A program made the position numbers and the translations under genes. DNA of 64,000 nucleotides from assembly GCF_000024765.1 (NCBI RefSeq), contig NC_013422.1:1507501-1571500 (forward strand). Reading direction: 5' to 3'. The stretch's first letter is position 1; each line of letters opens with the position of its first letter. Positions 16,864-25,821 of this stretch are shown here, one piece after another. The notes beneath the pieces were generated by a model. It was not told where the DNA came from, searched no databases, and was given only the letters and a program-made list of their open reading frames with translations. The stretch comes from Halothiobacillus neapolitanus c2. GTDB taxonomy: Bacteria; Pseudomonadota; Gammaproteobacteria; Halothiobacillales; Halothiobacillaceae.

Positions 16864-18027
16864 ATGGTTAATGCCCACTTACGTTCAAAAATCGATATCC
16901 GCCCAGCCCTTACCCTGCTGATCACGGCCAGTTTGATGCTGGGCGCGGGGAGTGCTTTTGCCGAAAATGGCCCCGGTAAAAAAATGCCGCCGCCAATCGT
17001 GCCCATCGAAACGGTCAAAACGGCATCGGTGACGATCCATCAAACGTTCAGTGGCGTCACCCAGGCAGAACGACAGGTCGATGTGCGCGCTCAAGTGTCC
17101 GGGATTTTGAAAACCCGCGCTTACGTCGAGGGCCAGAAAGTAGACAAGGGCACGCCGTTGTTCGTCATCGACGATAAACCCTATGTGGCCGCCTTGAACG
17201 AGGCCATCGCAAATCAGTCTTCGGCAGAAGCCGCTCTGAACGCGGCCCAACGCAACTGGAATCGTATCAAGACGCTCTACAGCAAGGGTGTCGCCAGCGT
17301 CAAAGAGCGCGACGATGCCCAGTCGGCATTGGAGATGGCACAAGCAGCGGTCAAGGTGGCGCAGGCCAAAAAAGTGGCCGCCCGAATTAATGTCGACTAC
17401 ACCCGCATCAATGCACCGATTGCCGGAATCGCTGGCCGCCGCACGGTCGCCGTGGGAAATCTTGTCAACGTCGGTGACACGCTGACACAAATCGAAGCGA
17501 TCGATCCGATTCAAGTCATCCTTACCACCTCTGCCGATAACCCCTACGCCGACAGCCCCGCACTCAAACCCGACCCGGACCACCCGATCCCGGCTACGCT
17601 TCTTTTTGGTGCCGAAGGCACCAAACGGTTGGATGGCAAGCTGAATTATCGTGCGGTCAGCATCGATCCCAATACCAACAGCATCACGCTACGGGGGATT
17701 TTCCCCAATCCCGATCAAGCGCTTCAACCCAATGAATTCGTTCGGGTGAACGTCGCGGTGGACAAGCTCGACGCGGCGCTGGTCATTCCGCAAACCGCAC
17801 TCACCAGTGGCATTCGACCCGGCAGTCATGCGGTATACACCGTGGACAGTCAGAACAAAATCACCTTGACTCCGGTCGAGCTCGGCCCGATGAGCGACCA
17901 AGGGCAAGTGATCCAATCAGGGTTATCCGCAGGGCAGCGGATCGTGACCGACGGCCTGGTCAAATTACGTCCCGATATCGTGGTTGAACCCTATAAAGCC
18001 GGTAAAGAGAAAACCGGTAAAGAGTAA
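16864..18027 (+). CDS. RND efflux membrane fusion protein (AcrA/MexE-like)
   Basis: Periplasmic adaptor of a tripartite RND pump, 387 residues. The signal peptide ends near GSAFA without a lipobox cysteine. The biotinyl-lipoyl halves flank a helical hairpin: QVDVRAQVSGILKTRAYVEG, then the coiled-coil region NRIKTLYSKGVASVKERDDAQSA, then INAPIAGIAGRRTVAVGNLV. Beta-barrel and membrane-proximal domains follow (QTALTSGIRPGSHAVYTV). GGAG lies shortly before the ATG. The pump gene follows 47 bp downstream; no outer membrane factor gene follows. Confidence 0.9.
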   Translation: MVNAHLRSKIDIRPALTLLITASLMLGAGSAFAENGPGKKMPPPIVPIETVKTASVTIHQTFSGVTQAERQVDVRAQVSGILKTRAYVEGQKVDKGTPLFVIDDKPYVAALNEAIANQSSAEAALNAAQRNWNRIKTLYSKGVASVKERDDAQSALEMAQAAVKVAQAKKVAARINVDYTRINAPIAGIAGRRTVAVGNLVNVGDTLTQIEAIDPIQVILTTSADNPYADSPALKPDPDHPIPATLLFGAEGTKRLDGKLNYRAVSIDPNTNSITLRGIFPNPDQALQPNEFVRVNVAVDKLDAALVIPQTALTSGIRPGSHAVYTVDSQNKITLTPVELGPMSDQGQVIQSGLSAGQRIVTDGLVKLRPDIVVEPYKAGKEKTGKE

Positions 18028-18074
18028 CGACGACCTCAACCGCCCTTTGACCGTGACGCATTGGATATACCCCT

Positions 18075-21000
18075 ATGATTTCGACCTTTTTCATCAATAG
18101 GCCCATTTTCGCCACCGTGCTCGCAGTGGTGATCACGCTTGCTGGCGCAGCGGCCTTCACCGGGCTGCCGGTTGAGCAATATCCCCAGATTGTGCCGCCC
18201 GACGTTCAGGTAACGGCCACCTACAACGGGGCCGATGCCGCCACCATTGCCGAATCGGTCGCCGCGCCCCTGGAACAGCGCATCAATGGCGTGGACAACA
18301 TGTTGTACATGTCTTCGAGCAGCTCCGATGCGGGCACGATGGCACTCACCGTCACCTTCGCCAATGGCACGGACCCCGATCAGGCCACCATCGATGTCAA
18401 CAATCGCGTGCAGCAAGCCTTGTCGCAGTTGCCGCAGGAAGTGCGTGATCAGGGCGTGGTGGTGCAGAAAAAGAGCAATGCGATCCTGATGGTCATCACC
18501 CTGCTCTCGGAGAAGGGACAGTTCGATACCAAGTTCATTTCCAACTATGCGCTGCTGAACATCATCGATGAACTCAAGCGCATCAAAGGGGTGGGCGATA
18601 CCCAATTGTTCGGCGCACAGGATTACTCCATGCGCATCTGGCTCGACCCAGCCAAACTGGCCCATTTCAAGCTGACACCGACCGATGTCGGCAATGCCAT
18701 CAAAGCGCAGAGCGCCCAGTTTGCCGCGGGCAAATTTAACGATGCGCCGAATGATTCGCGCGCTGGATTTACCTACACCATCACCGCCGACGGCCGGTTC
18801 ACCGATGTGGACCAGTTCCGCAACATCATCCTGCGAGGCAATCCCGACGGCGGCACATTGCGACTGAAGGATGTGGCGCGCATTGAATTGGGTTCGAAGT
18901 TTTACGGCTTCAATGCCACCTTCAATGGCAAGCCGACCGTGCCGATCGGCGTGTTCCTCTCACCCGGCGCCAATGCCCTGGAAACCGTCGCAGCCATCCG
19001 CGACCGGATGCAAGAACTTCAGGCTCGCTTCCCGGGCGACCTCGCCTACAAAATTCCGCTGGATACCACCGACTTTGTACGCATTTCCATCAAAGAGGTG
19101 CTCAAGACGCTGCTTGAGGCGATGGTTTTGGTCGTATTGGTCATTTTCGTCTTCCTACAAAAGCCTCGGGCGACCCTGATTCCGCTGATCGCCATCCCCG
19201 TCGCTCTTATCGGGGCACTGGCGGGTTTATTCCTTTCGGGCATGTCGATCAATCTGTTGACGCTCTTCGGCTTTGTGCTGGCCATCGGTATCGTGGTCGA
19301 TGATGCAATCATCGTGATCGAGAACGTGGAGCGTTTGATGCGCGAGGAGATGCTCAACGCTCGGGATGCTGCCATCAAGGCCATGCATCAGGTCACCGGC
19401 CCGATTATCGCGACCACGCTGGTACTCTTGGCCGTGTTCATTCCGGTGGCGTTCATTCCGGGGCTCACGGGCGAAATGTATCGTCAGTTCGCGATTGCCA
19501 TATCGATCTCGGTGGTGCTGTCCGCCGTCGTGGCGCTGACGTTGACCCCGGCCATGACCGCCGTGCTTCTCAAAAAACATGAAGATAAACCGCCTGCCCT
19601 GCCCTTTCGTGTGTTCAACCGTGGTTTCAGCAGCCTGACGAATGCGTACATGGGTCTCGTACATTTCTTTCTCAGGGCCTGGCCAGTGGGCTTGATGCTG
19701 TTTGCCGGCGTGATCATTGCCGCATTTTTCCTGTTCCGGCAATCGCCGACGGGCTTGATCCCGAATGAAGATCAAGGGTTCTTCATCTCGATCATCAAGT
19801 TGGCACCGGGCGCCAGTCTCGATCGCACCAGCACCGTGCGCAATGAACTGAGCGACATCATCACCCGCGATCCGAACGTCTTTTCTACCGTCGCTTTTGC
19901 GGGACGGGATTTACTGGCCGACACGGCGCGGCCCAATGCGGGCGTCGCCTTCACGCGCTTAAATCCCTGGGATGAACGCCCCTTAGCCAGCCAGAGCGTT
20001 CAGGCCATTGCGAAGAAAATCACCGGCGAAGCGCGGCATATTCCGCAGGGGCAGGTATTCTCGTTCGTTCCGCCCGCTATCCGTGGCATTTCCACCACCG
20101 GCGGCTTCGAACTGTACCTGCAAAACAGGGGCAACGGTGGCCTGGATGCCTTGAATACCGCCGCAAAAAACCTGATTGCCGCAGCCAATAAACGACCGGA
20201 ACTGGCCGGGGTGCGCACGACCTTCGAATTCAATATTCCGCAGTATCGAGCGGTGGTGGATCGGGATAAAGCCTATTCTCTCGGCGTGCCAGTCAAGGAT
20301 ATTTTCACGGCGATGCAATCGACTTTCGGCATGGGCTACATCAACGATTTCACCCTGTTCGGGCGCAACTTTCAGGTCAATCAAGCTGCGGACACGCCCT
20401 ATCGCGTGTCGCCGGACGATCTGCGACAGGTCTATGTTCGCAGTGCAAATGACGGGCTCATTCCGCTGAGCTCACTGGTCACACTGCACCAGACCAGCGG
20501 GCCGGATGTCGTCAATCGTTTCAATATCTTCCCGTCCGTGAAAATTCTGGGCAACCCTGCACCGGGCTATTCATCCGGTCAGGCGCTCAAAGCCATGCAG
20601 GAAGTGGCTGCAAACACGCTATCGCGCAATTTCCAACTGGGCTGGATCGGGGCGGCGTATCAAGAACTGTCCGCGGGCAAATCCGGGGCCATCGCGCTGG
20701 GGCTGGGCATTATCATGGTGTTTTTGATTCTGGCCGCCCTGTACGAACGCTGGACGCTCCCGCTGGCGGTCATCACCGCCATCCCCTTTGCCGTGTTGGG
20801 CGCACTGCTGGCGAACTGGATGCGCGGCCTCGATATTGATGTGTACTTTCAAGTCGGCCTGCTGGTCTTGATTGCCATGTCGGCCAAGAACGCGATTTTG
20901 ATCGTCGAATTTGCCGCCAAAATCCATGCCGAAGGAAAAACGATTGCCGAAGCCGCCGTGGCGGCCGCCCGCATCCGGTTCCGCCCGGTAATCATGACCT

Positions 21001-21236
21001 CGATGGCGTTTATACTGGGCGTGTTGCCACTGGCATTGGCCAGCGGTGCGGGTGAAGGAGCCAGACATGCGCTGGGTACCGGCATCGTCGGCGGCATGAT
21101 CTTCGCCACCTACATCGCTGTCCTGTTCATCCCGATGTTTTTCGAACTCACGCAAACCCTCAGTGAAAAGGTCAGTCGGCGTAAAAAACCTCAAGCTGCC
21201 AAAACTCAAGAGACACCCACAGACGAATCAGCATGA
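18075..21236 (+). CDS. RND multidrug efflux permease (HAE1 family, AcrB/MexF-like)
   Basis: Inner-membrane drug/proton antiporter, 1053 residues, full length. It starts MISTFFINRPIFATVLAVV. TM4 carries the proton-relay pair in GIVVDDAIIVIENVERLM. The porter domain contains the usual VPPDVQVTATYNGADA segment. TM8-12 include GQALKAMQE-linked regions and SAKNAILIVEFA. The product should form a trimer with the adaptor encoded upstream. The outer membrane channel must come from elsewhere, possibly the NodT-type gene at 42090. Confidence 0.92.
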   Translation: MISTFFINRPIFATVLAVVITLAGAAAFTGLPVEQYPQIVPPDVQVTATYNGADAATIAESVAAPLEQRINGVDNMLYMSSSSSDAGTMALTVTFANGTDPDQATIDVNNRVQQALSQLPQEVRDQGVVVQKKSNAILMVITLLSEKGQFDTKFISNYALLNIIDELKRIKGVGDTQLFGAQDYSMRIWLDPAKLAHFKLTPTDVGNAIKAQSAQFAAGKFNDAPNDSRAGFTYTITADGRFTDVDQFRNIILRGNPDGGTLRLKDVARIELGSKFYGFNATFNGKPTVPIGVFLSPGANALETVAAIRDRMQELQARFPGDLAYKIPLDTTDFVRISIKEVLKTLLEAMVLVVLVIFVFLQKPRATLIPLIAIPVALIGALAGLFLSGMSINLLTLFGFVLAIGIVVDDAIIVIENVERLMREEMLNARDAAIKAMHQVTGPIIATTLVLLAVFIPVAFIPGLTGEMYRQFAIAISISVVLSAVVALTLTPAMTAVLLKKHEDKPPALPFRVFNRGFSSLTNAYMGLVHFFLRAWPVGLMLFAGVIIAAFFLFRQSPTGLIPNEDQGFFISIIKLAPGASLDRTSTVRNELSDIITRDPNVFSTVAFAGRDLLADTARPNAGVAFTRLNPWDERPLASQSVQAIAKKITGEARHIPQGQVFSFVPPAIRGISTTGGFELYLQNRGNGGLDALNTAAKNLIAAANKRPELAGVRTTFEFNIPQYRAVVDRDKAYSLGVPVKDIFTAMQSTFGMGYINDFTLFGRNFQVNQAADTPYRVSPDDLRQVYVRSANDGLIPLSSLVTLHQTSGPDVVNRFNIFPSVKILGNPAPGYSSGQALKAMQEVAANTLSRNFQLGWIGAAYQELSAGKSGAIALGLGIIMVFLILAALYERWTLPLAVITAIPFAVLGALLANWMRGLDIDVYFQVGLLVLIAMSAKNAILIVEFAAKIHAEGKTIAEAAVAAARIRFRPVIMTSMAFILGVLPLALASGAGEGARHALGTGIVGGMIFATYIAVLFIPMFFELTQTLSEKVSRRKKPQAAKTQETPTDESA

Positions 21237-21307
21237 CGCCATGAAGGGGTGAAATCCGGATAAGGGCAGGTATTCATAAATGAAACCCACCAAGAGCGAA
21301 GACAATC

Positions 21308-21676
21308 ATGGACCCTATCGCGCAAGAATCGCCATCTGAGAAGCCCCTCGCATCCGCGGTCGCTGCCTGGGGTACGCCCCATTTTGCGCCGACATTGATC
21401 GACACATTGACTCGACTGGGCACTCGGCTTCTGCCCTTACAAAAAGCGCTCACCCACGGCAGCGTGGCGCTGGATGATGACCTGATGGTGCGGGTGCTGC
21501 ACACCGAAGCGAAGGGCGAACATTTGCTCGTGCGTCTGAGTGTTCAATACACCAGCATTATTACGGGCTGTAGCTGCATCGATGACCCGACACCCGAAAA
21601 CATCCTGCCGGAATATTGCGAACTGGAATTGTTCATCGACCGCCAGAACGGTGCGGCCAAGGTGGAATTGCTTTAA
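21308..21676 (+). CDS. Conserved hypothetical protein (122 aa)
   Basis: Soluble protein, no signal peptide. The C-terminal half has a conserved-looking block, ITGCSCIDDPTPENILPEYCELE, with three cysteines that might bind a metal or form disulfides; the N-terminal half is low in recognisable features. Its position 71 bp behind the RND permease, in the same direction, may mean read-through from that operon. The stop codon abuts the stop of the convergent tag gene. I do not assign a function. Confidence 0.6.
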   Translation: MDPIAQESPSEKPLASAVAAWGTPHFAPTLIDTLTRLGTRLLPLQKALTHGSVALDDDLMVRVLHTEAKGEHLLVRLSVQYTSIITGCSCIDDPTPENILPEYCELELFIDRQNGAAKVELL

Positions 21677-22297
21677 TCAGCCAGGACGCTTGAAGTCCTG
21701 ACGCGCCTGTTCCACGGCAAATCGGCTGATACAACCATGCACATGGTCATTGACCATCCCCATTGCCTGCATGAAAGCGAACAGGGTCGTCGGACCGACG
21801 AACTTCCAGCCAAGTTTCTTAAGATCCTTTGATAAGGCAATGGCTTCAGGGCAAGTCGTCACCATTTGCGGTTCATGGAATTGGCTCGGATCGGGTTCAT
21901 AACGCCAGAAAAAAGCAGACAATGAGCCGTGGTTTTGCAGCATTTCAATTGCACGCTTTGCGTTATTGATCACGGCTTCGATCTTGCCCCGGTGTCGCAC
22001 AATGCCTTTATTATTCATTAGCTCGCCAACATTCACTTCTGTGAACTCAGCAAGGCGATGAAAATCGAAATCAACGAACGCGTCTCGAAATGCCGGCCGT
22101 TTCACGAGGATCGTGCGCCAGCTCAAACCCGACTGGAAACCTTCCAGACAGATCTTTTCGAATAACCGAATGTCGTCGTCGACAGGGAAACCCCATTCAT
22201 TATCGTGATAATCCGGGAACTCAGGCGCAGAAGCACACCAAGCACAACGTCGTCGACCATCGGCACACAAGACAAGCTCATCCAAACGCTCCGTCAT
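21677..22297 (-). CDS. tag: DNA-3-methyladenine glycosylase I
   Basis: Base-excision repair glycosylase removing 3-methyladenine, 206 residues. The zinc-snap residues are visible: RCAWC near the N-terminus, YHDNEWG with the first His, and HVHGC near the C-terminus. The core GFQSGLSWRTILVKRPAFR and PTTLFAFMQAMGMVNDH is typical. I start at the ATG at 22297, 8 nt after AAGGG, in place of the GTG at 22306. It ends head-to-head with the convergent hypothetical gene. Confidence 0.92.
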   Translation of the reverse strand: MTERLDELVLCADGRRRCAWCASAPEFPDYHDNEWGFPVDDDIRLFEKICLEGFQSGLSWRTILVKRPAFRDAFVDFDFHRLAEFTEVNVGELMNNKGIVRHRGKIEAVINNAKRAIEMLQNHGSLSAFFWRYEPDPSQFHEPQMVTTCPEAIALSKDLKKLGWKFVGPTTLFAFMQAMGMVNDHVHGCISRFAVEQARQDFKRPG

Positions 22298-22509
22298 CAC
22301 AATCACCCTTCACAAAGCTCAAAGCGACAAAAACGAAAACCCGCAATCATCCATACATCCCACGGCAGCTTACCCCTCATGCACGGCAGCATGTTTTCCC
22401 GTGGTTCAGAGCTTCCCCTCACGGGCTTGGACTTTTCCTATTGTCGTGCAAAAGGAGTAGAATAACTTTTCTTGTGGAATAACCCATGAACAGCTTGGTA
22501 TCAACCGGC

Positions 22510-22537
22510 TTGAAATGTGTTCGTTAGACCCCATAAA
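22510..22537 (+). promoter_or_regulatory. Candidate ssrA promoter
   Basis: TTGAAA (22510-22515) and CATAAA (22532-22537) with 16-bp spacing sit 10 bp before the mature tmRNA 5' end. They are reasonable -35/-10 elements for sigma-70; the spacing is slightly short. The rest of 22298-22547 shows no gene. Confidence 0.4.
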
Positions 22538-22547
22538 GAGAAAACCA

Positions 22548-22906
22548 GGGGGTGACATGGCTTCGACGCGGGTCACGAAACTCTAGGTGCATGTCGAGGG
22601 GTAGAGCCTCGTAAAAATCTGCAAAAAATTTAGTTGCCAACGACGACAACTACGCACTCGCTGCTTAATAACCAGTAGGGTGCCGTCTGACTGAAGCCGT
22701 GCTTGTGCGTTCAGGTTCCAGGCGTCGACTCTCACAAGATCGTCATGAAGCGTGTCCGGCGTGGATTGGCTAAAACTTATCCGGAATCGCTCGTGGTTTT
22801 CCCTGCCTGTTGGGTAGCCGCGCGTTAAAATAAAAAACAGGAAAAACATGTAGTACCGAAAGCGTAGGACTGGCGGACGGGGGTTCAATTCCCCCCACCT
22901 CCACCA
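22548..22906 (+). ncRNA. ssrA: Transfer-messenger RNA (tmRNA, 10Sa RNA)
   Basis: 359-nt one-piece tmRNA for trans-translation rescue of stalled ribosomes. The acceptor GGGGGTG at the 5' end pairs with CACCTCC at the 3' end (one G-U), followed by ACCA. The T arm is GGGGG-TTCAATT-CCCCC. The tag frame from GCC at 22636 reads ANDDNYALAA then TAA TAA, matching the proteobacterial ANDENYALAA degradation tag with Glu replaced by Asp. Pseudoknot-like repeats follow. The last 6 nt and the terminator are duplicated at 27564-27610, marking this gene as the attachment site of an island. Confidence 0.97.
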
Positions 22907-22947
22907 ATAACAAAACCCCAACCGTTCTCGGTTGGGGTTTTTTCTTG
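22901..22947. repeat. Left attachment-site repeat (tmRNA 3' end)
   Basis: 47 bp comprising the final CCACCA of ssrA and its terminator, repeated without mismatch at 27564-27610. This is the expected result of site-specific integration into ssrA, where the incoming element restores the RNA 3' end. Confidence 0.85.
22912..22943 (+). terminator. ssrA terminator
   Basis: CCCCAACCG-TTCT-CGGTTGGGG followed by six T, directly after the mature 3' end. An identical second copy is at 27575-27606 within the distal repeat. Confidence 0.93.
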
Positions 22948-23218
22948 CCCGATCGCACCGGTTCCCGCGTGTTCTTGGTGGTTCTTGCGGAAGCCTGCGG
23001 ACTTCAGCAGCCGCCCGAATTGCCCGTTCCCTGCCACATTTCATTCTCTCCTGGCCATTCCTCGCTCCGACCTCGCTCCCCGGAACTGGCCCGAAGTCCG
23101 CAAAGGCCCGAATTTCTAGCCTTACATATCAACGAGTTACGCGCGGACGAATCAAGCGGTTGGATTGCAGCATTGGCTGCCAGAGGGGACACACGCTCAC
23201 TCCAGCGAGCTGTCGCAC

Positions 23219-23247
23219 TTGCAGTTTGTCAGAAACTAGAATATATT
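23219..23247 (+). promoter_or_regulatory. Candidate promoter of the abiE operon, leaderless start
   Basis: TTGCAG and TATATT with a 17-bp spacer end 7 bp before the abiEi ATG, and no Shine-Dalgarno sequence lies between. Transcription would begin at or next to the start codon. The palindrome AATATATT overlaps the -10 and could be the site where AbiEi represses its own operon; autorepression is known for AbiEi antitoxins. Confidence 0.4.
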
Positions 23248-23254
23248 TTCGTAC

Positions 23255-23875
23255 ATGAACACGACGACCAAGACCGCCGAGCTGATTCGCGAGCGCATCG
23301 AGGCGATGCCGATTGGGGAGCCTTTCACCCCGACGGCATTCCTTGAGTGCGGCACGCGTGCGTCCGTCGATCAGACTCTGTCGCGCCTCGTCAAGGCAGG
23401 GTCGATCGAGCGAGTGACGCGCGGCGTCTTTGTGCGTCCTGAGGTCAGCCGTTTCGTCGGCAAGGTGATGCCTGAACCGCTGAAGGTGGCCGAGACCGTT
23501 GCCAAGACCACTGGGGCGGTTGTCCAGATTCACGGTGCCGAAGCTGCGCGTCGGCTCGAACTGACCACTCAGGTTCCAACCCAATCTGTATTCGTGACAT
23601 CGGGCCCGTCAAAGCGCATCCGCGTGGGCAAGATGGAGATCCGACTGCAGCACGTCTGTCAGCGCAAGCTGGCCCTAGCCGGCCGACCTGCGGGGCTCGC
23701 GCTTGCGGCAATGTGGTACCTCGGCAAAAAGGAAGTGACTCCAGCTCTCGTCGAGAAGATTCGGCGCAAGCTGGGATCGAGCGAGTTCGAGGTGCTGAAG
23801 TCAGCCACCAGCTCAATGCCTGCGTGGATGAGCGACGCCATCTTCCGAAACGAGCGGATGGCAGCTCATGCCTGA
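23255..23875 (+). CDS. AbiEi-type antitoxin/regulator (DUF6088 family)
   Basis: 206-residue protein. The N-terminal winged helix (residues about 5-65) contains TPTAFLECGTRASVDQTLSRLVKAGSIERVTRGVFVRPE, typical of AbiEi/DUF6088 antitoxins. A C-terminal domain with KRIRVGKMEIRLQHV and GLALAAMWYLGK follows. AbiEi proteins repress their operon and neutralise the AbiEii nucleotidyltransferase toxin (type IV toxin-antitoxin, abortive phage infection). The gene overlaps abiEii by 8 bp. The start codon has no Shine-Dalgarno sequence but a promoter immediately upstream. Confidence 0.85.
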   Translation: MNTTTKTAELIRERIEAMPIGEPFTPTAFLECGTRASVDQTLSRLVKAGSIERVTRGVFVRPEVSRFVGKVMPEPLKVAETVAKTTGAVVQIHGAEAARRLELTTQVPTQSVFVTSGPSKRIRVGKMEIRLQHVCQRKLALAGRPAGLALAAMWYLGKKEVTPALVEKIRRKLGSSEFEVLKSATSSMPAWMSDAIFRNERMAAHA

Positions 23876-24884
23876 GTCCTTCCTGCATCTCGAACGAGAA
23901 GAGCAGTCCCAAATTTACCGGGCGCTTGCTCCGCAACTTGCACGCTCACCTGTTGTACTGGAAAAAGATGTATGGGTCTGCTGGGTGCTACAGACCCTGT
24001 TCACCATGCCCGATCGACTTCCGATGGCCTTCAAGGGCGGCACCTCACTATCCAAAGTTTTCGGAGCCATCGCACGCTTCTCCGAGGACGTAGACATCAC
24101 CCTCGACTATCGAGGACTGGACGGAACCTTCGACCCATTTGCCGAAGGGGTCTCTCGCAATCGGCTGAAGAAGTTCAGCGAGGATCTCAAGTCCTTCGTA
24201 CGCGACCATGCTCACGGTGTAGTGGAGCCGCACTTCCAGAAGATGCTGGCCACCGAGTTCAGCGCCGACGCATTCCGTCTTGAAATCAGCGATGACGGCG
24301 AGCAGTTGCGAGTGCACTACCCGACCGTGCTGGAGAAATCCGGAGACTACGTCGGTAACAGCGTCCTGATCGAGTTCGGTGGCCGCAACATCACCGAGCC
24401 GAATGAGGAGCATGTGGTGCGGCCCGACGTTGCGGAACATGTCGCTGAACTCGAATTCCCGCAGCCGACGGTCAGTGTGCTGTCCCCAGCACGTACCTTC
24501 TGGGAGAAGGCGACGTTGATGCACGTCGAATGTCAGCGCGAAGAGTTCCGCACAGGCGCCGAACGTCTGTCACGCCATTGGTACGACTTGGCGATGTTGG
24601 CCGACATTGAACATGGGCAAGCCGCTGTGGTCGATCGCGCTCTGCTTGCAGACGTCGTCAAACACAAGAAGATCTTCTACAACGCGAGCTACGCCAACTA
24701 CGACGCATGCCTGGCCGGGCAGCTCAAACTGATTCCGGAAGACACCGCACTAGCCGCGTTGCGCGATGACTTCCAGCGCATGATCGGTGCCGGCATGTTC
24801 ATCGGCGAGCCTCCCGCCTTCGATGCCATCGTCGATCGCCTGCGCGCGCTGGAAACAGCGATCAATGGGTGCAGCAATGGTTGA
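23868..24884 (+). CDS. AbiEii/AbiGii-type nucleotidyltransferase toxin
   Basis: 338-residue nucleotidyltransferase of the AbiEii/AbiGii group. The polymerase-beta-like active site is clear: MAFKGGTSLSKVFGAI (GGTSL motif near residue 58) followed by FSEDVDITLDYR, in which the DVD acidic pair binds metal. C-terminal conserved blocks include ARTFWEKATLMHVECQRE and RLSRHWYDLAMLAD. Family toxins transfer nucleotides to tRNA or other targets and arrest growth when phage infects. The ATG overlaps the end of the antitoxin gene, and a metallopeptidase gene overlaps its 3' end, so the three are translationally coupled. Confidence 0.9.
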   Translation: MPESFLHLEREEQSQIYRALAPQLARSPVVLEKDVWVCWVLQTLFTMPDRLPMAFKGGTSLSKVFGAIARFSEDVDITLDYRGLDGTFDPFAEGVSRNRLKKFSEDLKSFVRDHAHGVVEPHFQKMLATEFSADAFRLEISDDGEQLRVHYPTVLEKSGDYVGNSVLIEFGGRNITEPNEEHVVRPDVAEHVAELEFPQPTVSVLSPARTFWEKATLMHVECQREEFRTGAERLSRHWYDLAMLADIEHGQAAVVDRALLADVVKHKKIFYNASYANYDACLAGQLKLIPEDTALAALRDDFQRMIGAGMFIGEPPAFDAIVDRLRALETAINGCSNG

Positions 24885-25794
24885 AGCAGGCGTCGCTGTT
24901 AAAGCTCTGCTGCAAGGCGCCGCACCCGAGCGCAAACAAGAAATTAAGGACCTATGGAATCACTATGCACCCAAGGTCTGCGTAGTCGAAGACGCTCGAG
25001 GCGTGAACATCAGCGCCGGCAAGGGTCGCATCCAGTTTGACCACAAGACACTCAAAGCAATCTGGCTGCTTGGCTTCAACGGCTGGAGATCGATCGAGAC
25101 CTACTCTCCAGCGATCATTCTGGCCGGCATCACTGACGGGGCCATTGAAGACATACTGTGCGCCGATGACGAGCTTGCTGCTTTCGAGATGGATTACAGG
25201 TCTCGTGCAAATTCAGCTCGATCAATCATCGAAGAGAAAAGTTCGGTTCACACCACCTGGCCGCAAGATGTGCCGCGTCCTGAAGCCGATAGAGAAACAC
25301 TCGGCAGCCATCAAGAAATGGTGGCCTTCGATCTGGTCTGTCTGGCGACCGCCTACGTCTTTCTTCATGAGTTGCGGCACGTGAAATTTCTCTGCGACGG
25401 CGACTGCCCCGCCGATCGGCGTGAAGAAGAAATTGCGTGCGATGTCTGGGCGCGGTCATTTCTTACCGACAAGGTTGAAAGTTATGCCCAGTCTGTTGGC
25501 CAGGCTTTCAGCAGGGTGCTGGATAAGCGATCAATGGGGATCGCCCTCGGTGCAATGATCTTGCACGAAATAACCCCGGAAAGCGCTCGGTGGGGAACAG
25601 CGGAATATCCGCCCATTACAACGCGCATCCAGGCAATGATATCCGGTAGCACGCTCGCCAAAGAGTCGCACTTCTGGCTCTTCACGGCGTGCTTGCTGGT
25701 CGGGATATTTCGACAAGCACACCGACAGCTCCCGATGTATGCGCCGAGCACGCACGAGCTGGTGGAACAGCTGATAACTGACCTGCAGCCGTAG
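24877..25794 (+). CDS. HExxH metallopeptidase, Lit/peptidase U49-like, third gene of the abiE operon
   Basis: About 305 residues. The zinc-peptidase motif is FLHELRHVKFLCDG (HELRH), and a downstream EEEIACDVWARSFL supplies acidic third-ligand candidates, the layout of the Lit-like U49 peptidases. Lit of the e14 prophage cuts EF-Tu during T4 infection and so aborts phage growth. There is no signal peptide. The C-terminal region has two hydrophobic stretches (GIALGAMILHEI; FWLFTACLLVGIF) that may pack or touch a membrane. Start options are 24877 (overlapping abiEii by 8 bp) and 24865; the earlier in-frame codons are antitoxin-operon sequence. Family assignment is by motif, not search. Confidence 0.68.
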   Translation: MVEAGVAVKALLQGAAPERKQEIKDLWNHYAPKVCVVEDARGVNISAGKGRIQFDHKTLKAIWLLGFNGWRSIETYSPAIILAGITDGAIEDILCADDELAAFEMDYRSRANSARSIIEEKSSVHTTWPQDVPRPEADRETLGSHQEMVAFDLVCLATAYVFLHELRHVKFLCDGDCPADRREEEIACDVWARSFLTDKVESYAQSVGQAFSRVLDKRSMGIALGAMILHEITPESARWGTAEYPPITTRIQAMISGSTLAKESHFWLFTACLLVGIFRQAHRQLPMYAPSTHELVEQLITDLQP

Positions 25795-25821
25795 CATCAA
25801 ACACCCACTGTCACCGACAAT

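Noticed and set aside
16718-16921. Small rightward gene before the first RND operon
   Set aside because: No ribosome-binding site, overlaps the adaptor start, and composition does not look coding.
22583-23044. Leftward frame of 153 codons across ssrA
   Set aside because: Antisense to the tmRNA and its terminator, no ribosome-binding site; an artefact of the RNA gene.
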